Shown here: one piece after another, positions 1-9,126 of the stretch | How the letters are laid out: each line of letters starts with the position of its first letter | How positions within the stretch are numbered: position 1 is the stretch's first letter | NCBI GenBank assembly: GCA_965248075.1 | Contig: CBDFIL010000001.1 | Location: 992,001-1,056,000, forward strand | DNA: 64,000 nucleotides | Source: VXNE01 sp965248075 | GTDB taxonomy: Bacteria; Pseudomonadota; Gammaproteobacteria; Pseudomonadales; Azotimanducaceae | Reading direction: 5' to 3' | Translations under genes and position numbers: made by a program | The notes under the pieces: model-generated | The model's database searches: none | Seen by the model: the letters and a program-made list of their open reading frames with translations, nothing else | What the model was told of the DNA's origin: nothing

Positions 1-1
1 C

Positions 2-454
2 GTCACCCTGCGTCCCGAGCCCTTCGAAGTGCCGGACGGCCTGCGCGCGATCGCCGAACGCGAGTGGTACGCGGGCGACGGGGGCACCATGGTGCTGATC
101 CGGATCGACATGGACGCGGACGGCGTACCGGAGTATGCGTGGCTGCACGCGGATGGGGACCGCCCCGCGGGTTACGTCTGGGGGACGCTGTACCGCCAAC
201 ATGGCGAGGAGTGGAATCGCCACAGCCTGGCGGCACTGACGGGGTTGGGGCTCGACGCAGGCAAGGCCCTGCGGCACGGGACGATCGGGACCGTCGAACC
301 CGCCATGCCGGATCTCAGGGTCGGCGAACTCGTACTGCGGCCGGATCGTGTCGGCGCCAACGACGCGGCCGGGAAGATCGTGACCTTCCAAGCCGGACCG
401 TCAACGAACCGGACGGCCAACGATCCTATCGTGGGCGATGAGACCGCCCCGTAA
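2..454 (+). CDS. Hypothetical protein, 5' end outside the window
   Basis: The reading frame is open from the first bases of the window to a TAA at 452-454, so only the C-terminal 150 or so residues are visible. An internal GTG at 29 could start a shorter protein, but the open frame before it favours a truncated longer gene. The visible part has no membrane segment and I recognise no catalytic motif. It is rich in Asp, Gly and Arg and contains a VWGTLYRQ stretch. The stop lies inside the start of the MFS transporter gene (17-nt overlap), so the two are probably co-transcribed and translationally coupled. Family not recognised. Confidence 0.6.
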   Translation, partial: VTLRPEPFEVPDGLRAIAEREWYAGDGGTMVLIRIDMDADGVPEYAWLHADGDRPAGYVWGTLYRQHGEEWNRHSLAALTGLGLDAGKALRHGTIGTVEPAMPDLRVGELVLRPDRVGANDAAGKIVTFQAGPSTNRTANDPIVGDETAP

Positions 455-1628
455 CCTCGTCGTCCTGTTCGCGGGACAGGTGGTCTTCCTCACCGGTACC
501 GTGATCGTGGTCACCCTCGGCGGCATCGTCGGCAGCCACATCGCGCCCGAACCGGCACTCGCCACGCTGCCCCTGTCCGTCATGGTCGTCGGCACCGCCG
601 CCGCCACCGTACCCGCGGCCCTCCTCATGCAGCGCATCGGCCGGCGAGCCGCATTCCTGGGCGCCGCCGCGGCCGGCATGTGCGGTGCACTCATCGCCGG
701 GTTCGCGCTCGGCACTTCGAGCTTCCTCGGCTTCACGCTCGGCGCCGCGCTGATCGGCATGACCCTCGCGTTCAGCGCGCACTTCCGTTTCGCCGCGGCC
801 GAGAGCGTGTCTCCCGACCGCGTCGGCTGGGCCGTCTCCATCATCCTGGTCGGCTCCATCGGCGGCGCCGTGATCGGACCGGAACTCGTCGCCCGCAGTC
901 CGGCACTCAACCCGGATGCTCCGTACCAGGGGGCGATGTTCGCCGTGGCGGCGCTCTACGTCGTGGGAGGCATCATCCTGCTCGGGTATCGCAACGTGGT
1001 CGCCGATGCCCTGGGGGACTCCTCCCTGCCCGCGCGTCCGCTGACCGAGGTCGTCTCCCAGCCGCGCTTCCTCGTCGCCATGATTGCCGCGGTGGTGGGA
1101 CAGGGCGCCATGGTCTTCGTCATGACCGCGACGCCGCTCAGCATGCACGTCGTCGACGGTTACTCCATCGAGGAGACCGCGCGCGTCGTGCAGGCCCATG
1201 TCGTCGCCATGTACCTGCCATCGCTCCTGTCCGGCCCCCTCGTCGCACGACTCGGTACGACCCGGCTGATGGCGTTGGGCGCGCTGACGATGTGCGCGAC
1301 GGTAGCCATCGGCCTCTCCGGGCGCGAGGTCATGCACTACTGGTGGGGCATGGTGCTGCTCGGGGTCGGCTGGAACTTCCTGTTCATCGGCGGCACCACG
1401 CAACTCGTATCGACCTATCGGGCGAGCGAACGCTTCCGCGCGCAGGCGGTGAACGACTTCAGCGTGTTCGGGATGTCGGCGCTGGCGAGCCTGCTGGCGG
1501 GCACGCTGCTGCACGGGTTCGGCTGGCACGTGGTGCTGTGGACGGTCGCGCCGGCCATGGCCGGCATGCTGCTGCTCGCGGTTGTCTCGCAGCGCTCCGC
1601 GGCTCGCCAAGCCGTCGCGGCCGACTGA
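438..1628 (+). CDS. MFS transporter
   Basis: A 396-residue inner-membrane protein with about twelve hydrophobic segments and short charged loops, the size and layout of major facilitator superfamily permeases. The N-terminal half begins with a hydrophobic stretch (residues 5-30), followed by a short loop with MQRIGRRAAFLG, which resembles the MFS loop 2-3 motif A. A longer polar break near residues 185-210 separates two six-helix halves. The substrate cannot be read from sequence. The ATG at 438 overlaps the end of the preceding gene. The C-terminus is convergent with a DUF3604 gene, with strong hairpins between them. Family assignment is firm; efflux versus uptake is unknown. Confidence 0.85.
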   Translation: MRPPRNLVVLFAGQVVFLTGTVIVVTLGGIVGSHIAPEPALATLPLSVMVVGTAAATVPAALLMQRIGRRAAFLGAAAAGMCGALIAGFALGTSSFLGFTLGAALIGMTLAFSAHFRFAAAESVSPDRVGWAVSIILVGSIGGAVIGPELVARSPALNPDAPYQGAMFAVAALYVVGGIILLGYRNVVADALGDSSLPARPLTEVVSQPRFLVAMIAAVVGQGAMVFVMTATPLSMHVVDGYSIEETARVVQAHVVAMYLPSLLSGPLVARLGTTRLMALGALTMCATVAIGLSGREVMHYWWGMVLLGVGWNFLFIGGTTQLVSTYRASERFRAQAVNDFSVFGMSALASLLAGTLLHGFGWHVVLWTVAPAMAGMLLLAVVSQRSAARQAVAAD

Positions 1629-1642
1629 CTCCGCCCACCCCG

Positions 1643-1665
1643 GGAGTTTCGCGCAGCGAAACTCC
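1643..1665. terminator. Perfect hairpin between convergent genes
   Basis: GGAGTTTCGC and GCGAAACTCC form a 10-bp perfect stem with a 3-base loop, just after the MFS stop codon. A second palindrome, GCGACCC-GTCA-GGGTCGC (1669-1686), overlaps the stop codon of the opposite gene at 1677. Neither has a long T tract, so these may act as bidirectional or imperfect terminators. The assignment rests on position and stem strength. Confidence 0.5.
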
Positions 1666-1676
1666 AACGCGACCCG

Positions 1677-3527
1677 TCAGGGTCGCGCCGCGTCCACCCA
1701 GATCGGTGACGACCACGCCCGCTCCTGGAGGGTCTCTTCCAGGTCTGGCCGCGGCAGGACGCCGGCGCGTACCGCATCCCAGGTCGACCACCGGCAGGTC
1801 GGATTCTCGAGCACGCGAACGTAGTAGAACGCGGACTGGTGCGGGTCGAACTCCGGATCCTCCCAGTTCGCCCGCAGCATGGCGGCACCCTTGCCGGCGG
1901 TGATGCTGCAGTCCGACAGGTCCACCGTCGCGCCGTTGTCCGGGCAGCGGTGCGTGTCCCGTTGCACTGTCAGCCCGTCCGCACACGCGATGTCGAACAC
2001 CTTTTCCTTCGGCCAGCCGTCGTCCACCCAGCCCTTGACGATCTGCAGCCGCTGCAGGCGGGCGCTCGACGGATCCGCCATCGCCCAGGCATGGAACTGC
2101 GGCGACGCCCCGGCGGGCAGCGAGAGGTCCCCGCCCTGCGGCACACCACCGGCCGGCGTGTCGCGGTAGTCCGAGTCCGGATCGCCCCCGAGCGTATCCG
2201 CCGCCACGAAGCGCACCGTGATACGCGGACCGCTCGTGCCGAAGGTCTCCCTGCGCCGCAACGCATCGAACAGGGCTTCCCGCGTGTTCTCCGGCGCCCA
2301 GATGCCGGCCAGGCCGGACGCGCTGTAGTAACGCCGCGCGGTCTCGAGATGGCCGAGCTGCGGCGCACGCTGCAGGTATTCCAGTTCCGCCGCGGACAGG
2401 TTCTCGTCCGGCTTCGGGTACGGCTGGCCGCGACCGCCGGGAGGCATCGGCACGGAGCCGCGGTCGATCGGGTCGCTGGTCAAGTCCCCCACCTTGCCGA
2501 TGAAGTTCGACTCCTCGTACCGCTGCCCGCCGTTGTGCGTGTCGCTCGAGCCGATGAAGCCGAACTGGTAAGGGTTCACGCCAAGCCGTGCCTCGAAGCG
2601 CAGGCCGTTCAACAGCGCCTCGCGCGCGTAGCTGCCGTGGGGCTGGCTCTTGTTGAAGCCGGAGCCGAGCTTGAAGGGCACGATCTCGAAGTTCGCCCAC
2701 TCGTCGTTCACCGAGAGCGCCGGATGCGTGTCCGAGGTGCCCTTGACCTGCGTGATCTCGACCAGCGGTTCGTTGCGCATCCGCTGTTCTGCGTACGCGG
2801 CGTCGAGGGGCGAGCCATCGAAGTAGCTGCCCTCGAACATCCTGCCGTTCGAGAGGTTCATGTTGTGCGGGATCGCGAGCGCCTCCATGCCTGCGGCGCG
2901 ATACCGGTCCATCCAGTCCCAGAGAAACTCCGGGTTCAGCGTATCGCTGCGGCCGATCACCTCCGGCGGCGCCCTGGTACCGCGATACAGGACGTTGCGG
3001 TGCAGGCCGTCCATGTTCGGCTCCGGCGTGAACTCGAACGCGATGAAGGTGGTGAAGGTCCCGGGGTCGTAGTGCCGCCCGGCGGCGGCCTGGATGTCCG
3101 CCCAGGTGCTGCGCATGTCGTCGGGCTGGAACTTCTCCCGCGGGAAACGGAACGCCTTGCGGTAGGCCACGCCCCGCTCGTAGCGGGTCTCGGCCTCGAC
3201 GATCTCGACCGCGGCCGGATCCGAGCGCAGCGAGTGATCCGGATTGCTCCGGATCGCCCACCACATGCCGAGGAAATAGGCGTGATCGGTGACGGCGTAG
3301 AAGTCGAGCGGGCGCTCGAGCTGCAGTTCGATGCCGGCGGGGTGCGCAAGGGGTTCGCCCTTCGCGAATCGATAGGCGTCGTCCGGCGAGGCGAACGTGC
3401 CGAAGAAGAAGGCATCGTAGGAGTAGCGGGTGTGGGCGTGGAGGTCGCCGAACCAGGCGTGCTTCTCCGCTGCCGCGGCGGCGGCCGTTGCGAGAGCGGC
3501 CAGGGCAACCCACACCAGTGTACGCAT
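1677..3527 (-). CDS. DUF3604 domain-containing secreted protein
   Basis: A 616-residue protein of the DUF3604 family, whose members carry PHP-like metal-binding motifs. Residues 1-20 are a clear signal peptide ending in an alanine run, so the protein is exported, probably to the periplasm. The mature part opens with WFGDLHAHT (His30 and His32), typical of the family, and later contains AIPHNMNLSNG and GFIGSSDTHNGG, which look like further metal ligands. The ATG at 3527 is chosen over upstream starts because GGAGGAGGGG lies immediately before it and it begins the signal peptide. The reaction is not established for this family; phosphoesterase-like chemistry is only a guess from the PHP-like motifs. 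It lies 148 bp downstream of the permease/peptidase gene. Confidence 0.85.
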   Translation of the reverse strand: MRTLVWVALAALATAAAAAAEKHAWFGDLHAHTRYSYDAFFFGTFASPDDAYRFAKGEPLAHPAGIELQLERPLDFYAVTDHAYFLGMWWAIRSNPDHSLRSDPAAVEIVEAETRYERGVAYRKAFRFPREKFQPDDMRSTWADIQAAAGRHYDPGTFTTFIAFEFTPEPNMDGLHRNVLYRGTRAPPEVIGRSDTLNPEFLWDWMDRYRAAGMEALAIPHNMNLSNGRMFEGSYFDGSPLDAAYAEQRMRNEPLVEITQVKGTSDTHPALSVNDEWANFEIVPFKLGSGFNKSQPHGSYAREALLNGLRFEARLGVNPYQFGFIGSSDTHNGGQRYEESNFIGKVGDLTSDPIDRGSVPMPPGGRGQPYPKPDENLSAAELEYLQRAPQLGHLETARRYYSASGLAGIWAPENTREALFDALRRRETFGTSGPRITVRFVAADTLGGDPDSDYRDTPAGGVPQGGDLSLPAGASPQFHAWAMADPSSARLQRLQIVKGWVDDGWPKEKVFDIACADGLTVQRDTHRCPDNGATVDLSDCSITAGKGAAMLRANWEDPEFDPHQSAFYYVRVLENPTCRWSTWDAVRAGVLPRPDLEETLQERAWSSPIWVDAARP

Positions 3528-3674
3528 GATCCCCTCCTCCCGAGCCCAGGATGCCCCGCGGGTGTCCTTCAAGGGACTCTCGCGGGTGTGTGTCTTCAAG
3601 GGACTCTACACGCCCCTCCACGGCCATGCCACGTCCGCCAGATCGCCGGCTCGGCATGCCCTGGACGCCCCCTG

Positions 3675-6600
3675 TCAGACCCGCTTCAGATTGTCTTCCG
3701 GGTGCCGGTCGATCATCTTGTGATACGGGTCGATGGCGGCGCTCGCGGGACGCTCATCCACCTCGAAACGGAGCACCTGCCAACCGGTTCCGATGCGGTG
3801 CTTCTCGATCAGGATCGGCTCCGGCAGGTCGTCATCGAACGTCTCGGACGTCTCCGGGAACAGCGCCACATCGAGCCAGGCGTCGAGCCGCGCCTCCCGT
3901 TCGCGCCCCTGCCCGTCCGCCACGAGCCGCCGCGCGTGGATCGCGACTGCCACGCTGTAGCCCCCGATGTCGCGTTCCTCCACGGACACGTCGGCAACCT
4001 GCAGGTCATAGAAGACGATACGTTCGAAGAGGTCCGTGATCAGCGCTTCCTGTTGCGGCCCCGCCTCCTTCCGGAACAACGCGATGAGGTCGCCGGAGTT
4101 CGGAAAGGGCGCCCCACGGAACGCGTAGCGCCCGAGGAACTCGCGCAACGCCCGGTTGACGGCATCCTCCCCGATCGCGTCCTGCAGTGCGTACATCGCG
4201 AGGCTGCCCTTGCGGTAGTGCACGTAGTCCTGATTCTCCACCAGCATGAGCGGCAACTCCTCGATGGCCGCGCCGCCCCGCGCGGCGAGATAACCGTCGA
4301 GTTCGTGCTTCAGGAAGCGCCGCATCCGCCGCTCCCCGTACTCCGCTTGCATCACCATCAGCGCCGAGTACTGAGCCAGCGTTTCCACCAGGAACGTCAT
4401 CCCCTGCATGCGCGCGCCGATGACCTGGTGGGCCCACCACTGGTGCGCCATCTCGTGCGCGGTGACGTAGAAGACGAAGTCGATGTGCCGGTCGTCGCGC
4501 AGGTCCGCCGTGAAGCCCAACCGCTCCGAGTACGGCACGGTGTTCGGAAACGACTGGGCGAACAGTGCGTAGGGGAACTCCACGACGCGGAATCGGTCGT
4601 ACTGATAGGGGGAGAACTCGCGCGTGAAGTAGTCGAGGGAACGTTTGGCGGAGGCGAACATGGACGGCAGGTTCCCGGCATGCCCCGGATCGTGGAATAC
4701 CTCGATCGTCACGTCGTTCCATGCATCCCGCGCCAGCGCGTAGCGCGCCGACTGGAACGAGAAGAACGGCCAGATCGGCTGCTCCGTCTCGTACTCGAAG
4801 TAGCGCCGGTCGTTCTCCCGCCATTCCCGGACGAGCCGCCCAGGCGCGATGGCGATCTGGTCCAGGCTCGTTCCCATCCGGGCCTTGAAGCGCGTCCGTT
4901 CCGCGACGTCCAGCTGGTTGTGGCGGCGCGCGGCCATGCCGTCGCCATACGGGGGCAGACGCTCGGCCGGACCCAGCCCCTGCCGGCGCCGCGCATGGTT
5001 GTCGGTCAACTCGACGCCGGCGTTGTAACCGGTGAACGGCAGGATGTCCCGGTTGTCGACGAAGGTGCCGTTGCCGACGAGGCGGGTGGACGACCCGCTG
5101 TTGGAGAAGCCGGCGTATTCCCACGAGAGGTCGAAGGACATCTTGACCCGCTCGGTCGGCCGCAGGGGCGGCTCGAAGGCGTAGCGGCGCAAGCCGAACG
5201 CATCGGCGCGTTCCACCAACGTGGCCGGGATGTCGAGAGCTTCGACCTGCACCGGACGGGGTAGCGACAGCACGAATTCGGCGATCGGCACATCGCCCGT
5301 GTTGCCGAGCAGGATGGTGCCCCGGCTGCGGAGTGCACGCCGCTGCGGGAAGATGTCCACCGCCAGGTCCATGGCCAGCGCTTGCGGACGCCCCAGATGC
5401 CGGTAGCCCCGGAAGCGCCTCTCGTACTCGGCCCGCAACGCTTCGGTGTCGGCCTGCGTCTCGTAGGCATTCAGGACGTTGGTGTTGTAGAAGATCCACA
5501 CGCCCAGTCCGACCCACGCGACCCCCGCCATTGCGGCCGCGCTGCGAGCGTTCGCAGTGAACCGCTCCCGGGCCGTCGCACCCCACGCCCCCTTGCCGAG
5601 GCCCGTGCCGCGGCGCAGGAGCACGTGCGCCCCGAGCCCCAGCAGCGCTGCGAACGCCGACCAGTAGACGCCGACGGTGACCAGCGGCTCGACGAAGTGG
5701 CCATAGCCGTTCATGTGCGAGTACGGCACCCGCGGCGTGCCGAGTGCGTAGAGCACGTGCTCGAATCCCAGGCTTGCGGCACTGACCTGCCACGCGTAGA
5801 CGAGCAGCATCGCGAGCATGGCCAGCCACTTGTTGCCCACGACCGCCTGTACGAAGACCGACACCACCGCCAGCAGGAAGAGGTTCCAGCCCAGGTTGAC
5901 GTACAGCCCGCTCGCGTAGAGCGGCAGGTCGATCGCGTAGTACCCGTCCGCAACCTGCACGGCGATCGCCGCCAGACCTCCCACCGTGAGCAGCGCCGCG
6001 ATGACGCTCCACAACGCCACGACCTTCGCTCCCACCAGCACCCCGCTCGGAAACGGCATGGCGTAGACGAATTGGGCGACCCCGCTGCGCGCCTCCCGAT
6101 GCACGAGTTCGCCGCCGTAGTAGATGACGATCAGGTACACCGGCAGGAGATAGGTCTCCGCGATGCCCTGCACCAGCAGTTCCGTCGTGGGCAGCACCGG
6201 CACACCATAGCCCTGGGAAGGCACGGCGCTGGCCCAACCCACGACGTTGAGCACGCCGAAGGCCAGCAACACGTACAGCGGTACGCCACGCAGTACGGCG
6301 GCGATTTCGATGCGCAGTTGCGAGGCGAACTGGGCCAGGACGGCTCGACCGCCGAAGGCCGCTGACCCGGGCCGCGCCCATGCCGTCGTGCGTGGTACGG
6401 GTGGAGTTTCCGTGCGCCCCGCTCCGACATCCGCCGCGGAACCCGTGGCCCGTACGCGACGGCATCCCCGCGGATCGACGTCCCGGCGGAACCCCCATAG
6501 CGCGCCGCCAAGCGCCGTCAGCGCCACGGCGATCCACAGCAGTCGCGCATGCAGCAACGTGCCGGACAACTCCGGGACGCGCTCGTTGCGCTCGAAGACC

Positions 6601-7274
6601 GTCCAGTACCGCGTGGCCTCGCCAAACGCCATCGTCCCGAACGGATCGAACAGGGCCGCGGTGTCCAGGGATTCGGGATCCGTCACCAGCCCCACGACCA
6701 CGACCAGCACCAGGAGCCCGAAGGCGGCCGCGTAGGTGGCGTACAGCGAGCGGGTGAGCGCGGCGACGGCGAAGAACACGGCGCCGCCGACAAAGGCATT
6801 GGGCGCCGTCACCGCCCAGACGGCGTGCCAATATGGAGCCATCGAAAACGGGCCGAGCCGCTCCGGGTCGAGCCACGGCATGCAACTCCCGACCAGGGTC
6901 CCGAGCAGCGCTCCACAGGCGCACAGGAAGGCGACCGACGTACCCGCCGCGAACCGCCCGAACAGGAACTGCAAGCGCGGCATCGGCGTTGCGAACAGGA
7001 TCTCCTCGGTCTTCGTTTCCCGGTCCCGCGTGATCGCGGTGGCGACGAAGGCGACCCCGGCAAGCATCGCGATGATGCTGAACACGTACTGCCTGGCGAT
7101 GACGGCGAACGGCGCGTTCAGGTGGACGTTGGCACCGATGTCGGCGACCCGAACGGTCTCGCTGGCCGTCGCGAGGAAGGCGAGCAGGAACAGCACCAGT
7201 GTCGCGGACGGGAACAGCATGCCGCGCAGCTGGTTGCGGTACTCCAGCCGAAAGACCTCGCGCAGGTACGGCAC
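3675..7274 (-). CDS. ABC-2 permease fused to M1-family zinc aminopeptidase
   Basis: About 1199 residues if translation starts at the GTG at 7274, 11 nt after the stop of the ABC ATPase gene. The N-terminal half (about residues 15-570) is an ABC-2-type membrane domain with two blocks of roughly six hydrophobic helices. The C-terminal half is an M1 peptidase: HEMAHQWWAHQV begins near residue 940 and is followed by VETLAQYSA, giving the HExxH-x18-E zinc site. Such permease-peptidase proteins are known and usually sit next to an ABC ATPase, as here. The peptidase is predicted to lie on the trans side of the inner membrane. Substrate unknown. The upstream open frame lacks similarity to the family and overlaps the ATPase gene, so it was excluded. 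Confidence 0.88.
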   Translation of the reverse strand: MPYLREVFRLEYRNQLRGMLFPSATLVLFLLAFLATASETVRVADIGANVHLNAPFAVIARQYVFSIIAMLAGVAFVATAITRDRETKTEEILFATPMPRLQFLFGRFAAGTSVAFLCACGALLGTLVGSCMPWLDPERLGPFSMAPYWHAVWAVTAPNAFVGGAVFFAVAALTRSLYATYAAAFGLLVLVVVVGLVTDPESLDTAALFDPFGTMAFGEATRYWTVFERNERVPELSGTLLHARLLWIAVALTALGGALWGFRRDVDPRGCRRVRATGSAADVGAGRTETPPVPRTTAWARPGSAAFGGRAVLAQFASQLRIEIAAVLRGVPLYVLLAFGVLNVVGWASAVPSQGYGVPVLPTTELLVQGIAETYLLPVYLIVIYYGGELVHREARSGVAQFVYAMPFPSGVLVGAKVVALWSVIAALLTVGGLAAIAVQVADGYYAIDLPLYASGLYVNLGWNLFLLAVVSVFVQAVVGNKWLAMLAMLLVYAWQVSAASLGFEHVLYALGTPRVPYSHMNGYGHFVEPLVTVGVYWSAFAALLGLGAHVLLRRGTGLGKGAWGATARERFTANARSAAAMAGVAWVGLGVWIFYNTNVLNAYETQADTEALRAEYERRFRGYRHLGRPQALAMDLAVDIFPQRRALRSRGTILLGNTGDVPIAEFVLSLPRPVQVEALDIPATLVERADAFGLRRYAFEPPLRPTERVKMSFDLSWEYAGFSNSGSSTRLVGNGTFVDNRDILPFTGYNAGVELTDNHARRRQGLGPAERLPPYGDGMAARRHNQLDVAERTRFKARMGTSLDQIAIAPGRLVREWRENDRRYFEYETEQPIWPFFSFQSARYALARDAWNDVTIEVFHDPGHAGNLPSMFASAKRSLDYFTREFSPYQYDRFRVVEFPYALFAQSFPNTVPYSERLGFTADLRDDRHIDFVFYVTAHEMAHQWWAHQVIGARMQGMTFLVETLAQYSALMVMQAEYGERRMRRFLKHELDGYLAARGGAAIEELPLMLVENQDYVHYRKGSLAMYALQDAIGEDAVNRALREFLGRYAFRGAPFPNSGDLIALFRKEAGPQQEALITDLFERIVFYDLQVADVSVEERDIGGYSVAVAIHARRLVADGQGREREARLDAWLDVALFPETSETFDDDLPEPILIEKHRIGTGWQVLRFEVDERPASAAIDPYHKMIDRHPEDNLKRV

Positions 7275-7285
7275 GAGCCGGCGCG

Positions 7286-8182
7286 TCAGTCGACGTCGCC
7301 GCGCAGGCCATGCGCCTGCAGCGTCGCGAAATAGACGTCTTCGAGTGTCGGTTCGGCGGCAGCGAAAGATCCGGTTGGCGGCGCGTCGGCGACCGCGCGC
7401 ACTTCGAGATGTCCGCCGGCCGTGCGGGTAGAGACCGCCGACAGATCGGCGAGCGCGGCATCGCGGTTCGCGGCCCCCACCCTCCCCACCCTCCCCACCC
7501 ACAGCCGGCCCCGGAGGCGCCGCGTCAACGCCCGCGGTTCGCCTTCCAGGAGGATCCGACCGGCGCCCAGGACCGCCATGCGCGGGCACAGGTCGGTGAT
7601 GTCCTCCACGATGTGTGTCGAGAGAATCACGACGACATCCTCGCCCACGCGCGCCAGGAGGTTCTGAAAACGCCGCCGCTCCGCGGGATCGAGGCCGGCC
7701 GTCGGTTCATCGACGACGAGGAGTTCCGGCGCCCCGATCAATGCCTGGGCGATGCCGAACCGCTGGCGCATGCCGCCGGAGAACGTATCGACGTTGCGCT
7801 TGCGCACCGCCGCCAGGTTGCAGCGTTCCAGGAGACTCTCGACCACCTCTCGCCGCGCGCGCTTCTCGACGATGCCCTTGAGTACCGCCAGGTGGTTCAG
7901 CATCGTCTCGGCCGACGTGCCCGGATAGCAGCCGAACTCCTGCGGCAGGTAGCCGAGGCGACGGCGCAGGGCGTCCTTCTCCCGTAACACGTCGATCTCG
8001 CCGAAGCGGATGGCGCCGCTGTCCGGGTCCTGCAGGGTCGCGACGGTGCGCATGAGCGTGGACTTGCCCGAGCCGTTCGGGCCGAGCAGGCCGAAGATGC
8101 CCTTGGGAATCGTGAGGGTGATGTCCTCGAGGGCCCGGATACCGCCCGGATACGTCTTGCAGAGAGCGGTGATGGTGAGCAT
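7286..8182 (-). CDS. ABC transporter ATP-binding protein
   Basis: A 298-residue ABC ATPase. Walker A is GPNGSGKST near residue 35, the signature is FSGGMRQRF near 135, Walker B is LLVVDEPTAGLD near 158, and the H-loop is ILSTHIVED. The last 75 residues form a variable C-terminal tail, common in ATPases that pair with ABC-2 permeases. It is followed after 11 nt by the permease-M1 peptidase gene, so the two very likely form one transporter. All nucleotide-binding motifs look intact. The cargo is not evident. Confidence 0.92.
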   Translation of the reverse strand: MLTITALCKTYPGGIRALEDITLTIPKGIFGLLGPNGSGKSTLMRTVATLQDPDSGAIRFGEIDVLREKDALRRRLGYLPQEFGCYPGTSAETMLNHLAVLKGIVEKRARREVVESLLERCNLAAVRKRNVDTFSGGMRQRFGIAQALIGAPELLVVDEPTAGLDPAERRRFQNLLARVGEDVVVILSTHIVEDITDLCPRMAVLGAGRILLEGEPRALTRRLRGRLWVGRVGRVGAANRDAALADLSAVSTRTAGGHLEVRAVADAPPTGSFAAAEPTLEDVYFATLQAHGLRGDVD

Positions 8183-8234
8183 GACCGGCGGAGCTTACAC
8201 GAAGGCCCTGCCCGCGGGAGGCGGAGGCGCCCGA

Positions 8235-9077
8235 TCAGGGGCCGGCGTTGGCGGCGTCAACCAGCGCCTCGAGCCAATCCAGGGCGTCCCTGCGGACACC
8301 GGCCCGGGCCACGAATTCCTGGCCCCGGGGCGCCGCTCGCAGCAGGCCGTTGCCGAGCCAACGCGGCGGCGGGTGGTACGTCATGCCGGTGCCGCCCCTC
8401 GACGCATCGAGCCAGGCGGGCACGCGCCAGGTGGAGAGCGGACCGTCCTCGCAGGCGCTCAGGCGCCGGCCGCGTGGCAACCGTCCGAAACCCGGCAAAC
8501 CACTGTCCGAGCCGTCCAGTCGCAGCCTGTCCGCCGCAACATAGATCGTGTTGTTGGAAGCCCAGCCGGAACGCAGGTGGGGATGCGCTTCGAGCCAGGG
8601 TCGGCGTTCTCGTATGGCTTCCCGGTCCGAGCCAACGGGCAGGATTTCGCCGATCTGCAGCCAGCCGAAGATCCGGTGCTCCGGGCGGCCTGCGAAGCGC
8701 CAGCCGGCAGCGCGCCTCTGCACCGCACGAAACAGGCCCCAGAAGACGAACACGTCTCCCCGCTCGACCCCCTGGTTCGCCAGGTGGGACTGTGCCGCGC
8801 CGACCTGGCCGAGGCTGCCGCGCCAACCCGGCGCGCGCGATGTCCGCACGACACCGGCATCGATGTCCGGGTCCAGGTGACAGGGTGTGTGTTCGTCCAT
8901 GCCGCGACCGAGGTCGCGCACGATGTCCGGCAGCGGGTCGACGAGATCGGCGTAGCGGGCGTCGGAGGGTGTCCCGTGCGCCGGAATCGGTAGCGAGCAG
9001 GGCCGGCCCGCAAGGAGCGGGCTCGGCATCCCGCCGGCCGCACTGTCGAGACCCTTGCGGCTGAAGACGATTTTCAC
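8235..9077 (-). CDS. Nmad3-like (nucleotide modification associated domain 3) protein
   Basis: A 280-residue soluble protein. It opens with MKIVFSRKGLDSAAGGMPSP, which I recognise as the characteristic start of Nmad3-family proteins, and continues with SLPIPAHGTPS, HLDPDID and GVFVFWGLF-like segments seen in that family. The family was named by computational association with DNA modification genes; no activity is assigned here. No modification cluster is next to it: the neighbours are an ABC transporter ATPase 53 bp downstream and a sulfatase upstream, all on the minus strand. Assignment is from memory of family sequences, so moderate confidence. Confidence 0.65.
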   Translation of the reverse strand: MKIVFSRKGLDSAAGGMPSPLLAGRPCSLPIPAHGTPSDARYADLVDPLPDIVRDLGRGMDEHTPCHLDPDIDAGVVRTSRAPGWRGSLGQVGAAQSHLANQGVERGDVFVFWGLFRAVQRRAAGWRFAGRPEHRIFGWLQIGEILPVGSDREAIRERRPWLEAHPHLRSGWASNNTIYVAADRLRLDGSDSGLPGFGRLPRGRRLSACEDGPLSTWRVPAWLDASRGGTGMTYHPPPRWLGNGLLRAAPRGQEFVARAGVRRDALDWLEALVDAANAGP

Positions 9078-9126
9078 GGTTTCATCTTGCTCACAGATTC
9101 AATCGCTTACGCCATCGAAACTGGCC

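Noticed and set aside
426..1667. Long antisense frames opposite real genes, here opposite the MFS transporter and similarly elsewhere
   Set aside because: High GC content yields long open shadows. They are Arg/Gly/His/Pro-rich without family motifs, while the opposite strand encodes recognisable proteins.
7275..7589. N-terminal extension of the permease-peptidase to position 7589
   Set aside because: It overlaps the C-terminal coding part of the ABC ATPase in another frame, is Arg-rich without hydrophobic or conserved content, and the GTG at 7274 gives the usual operon spacing.
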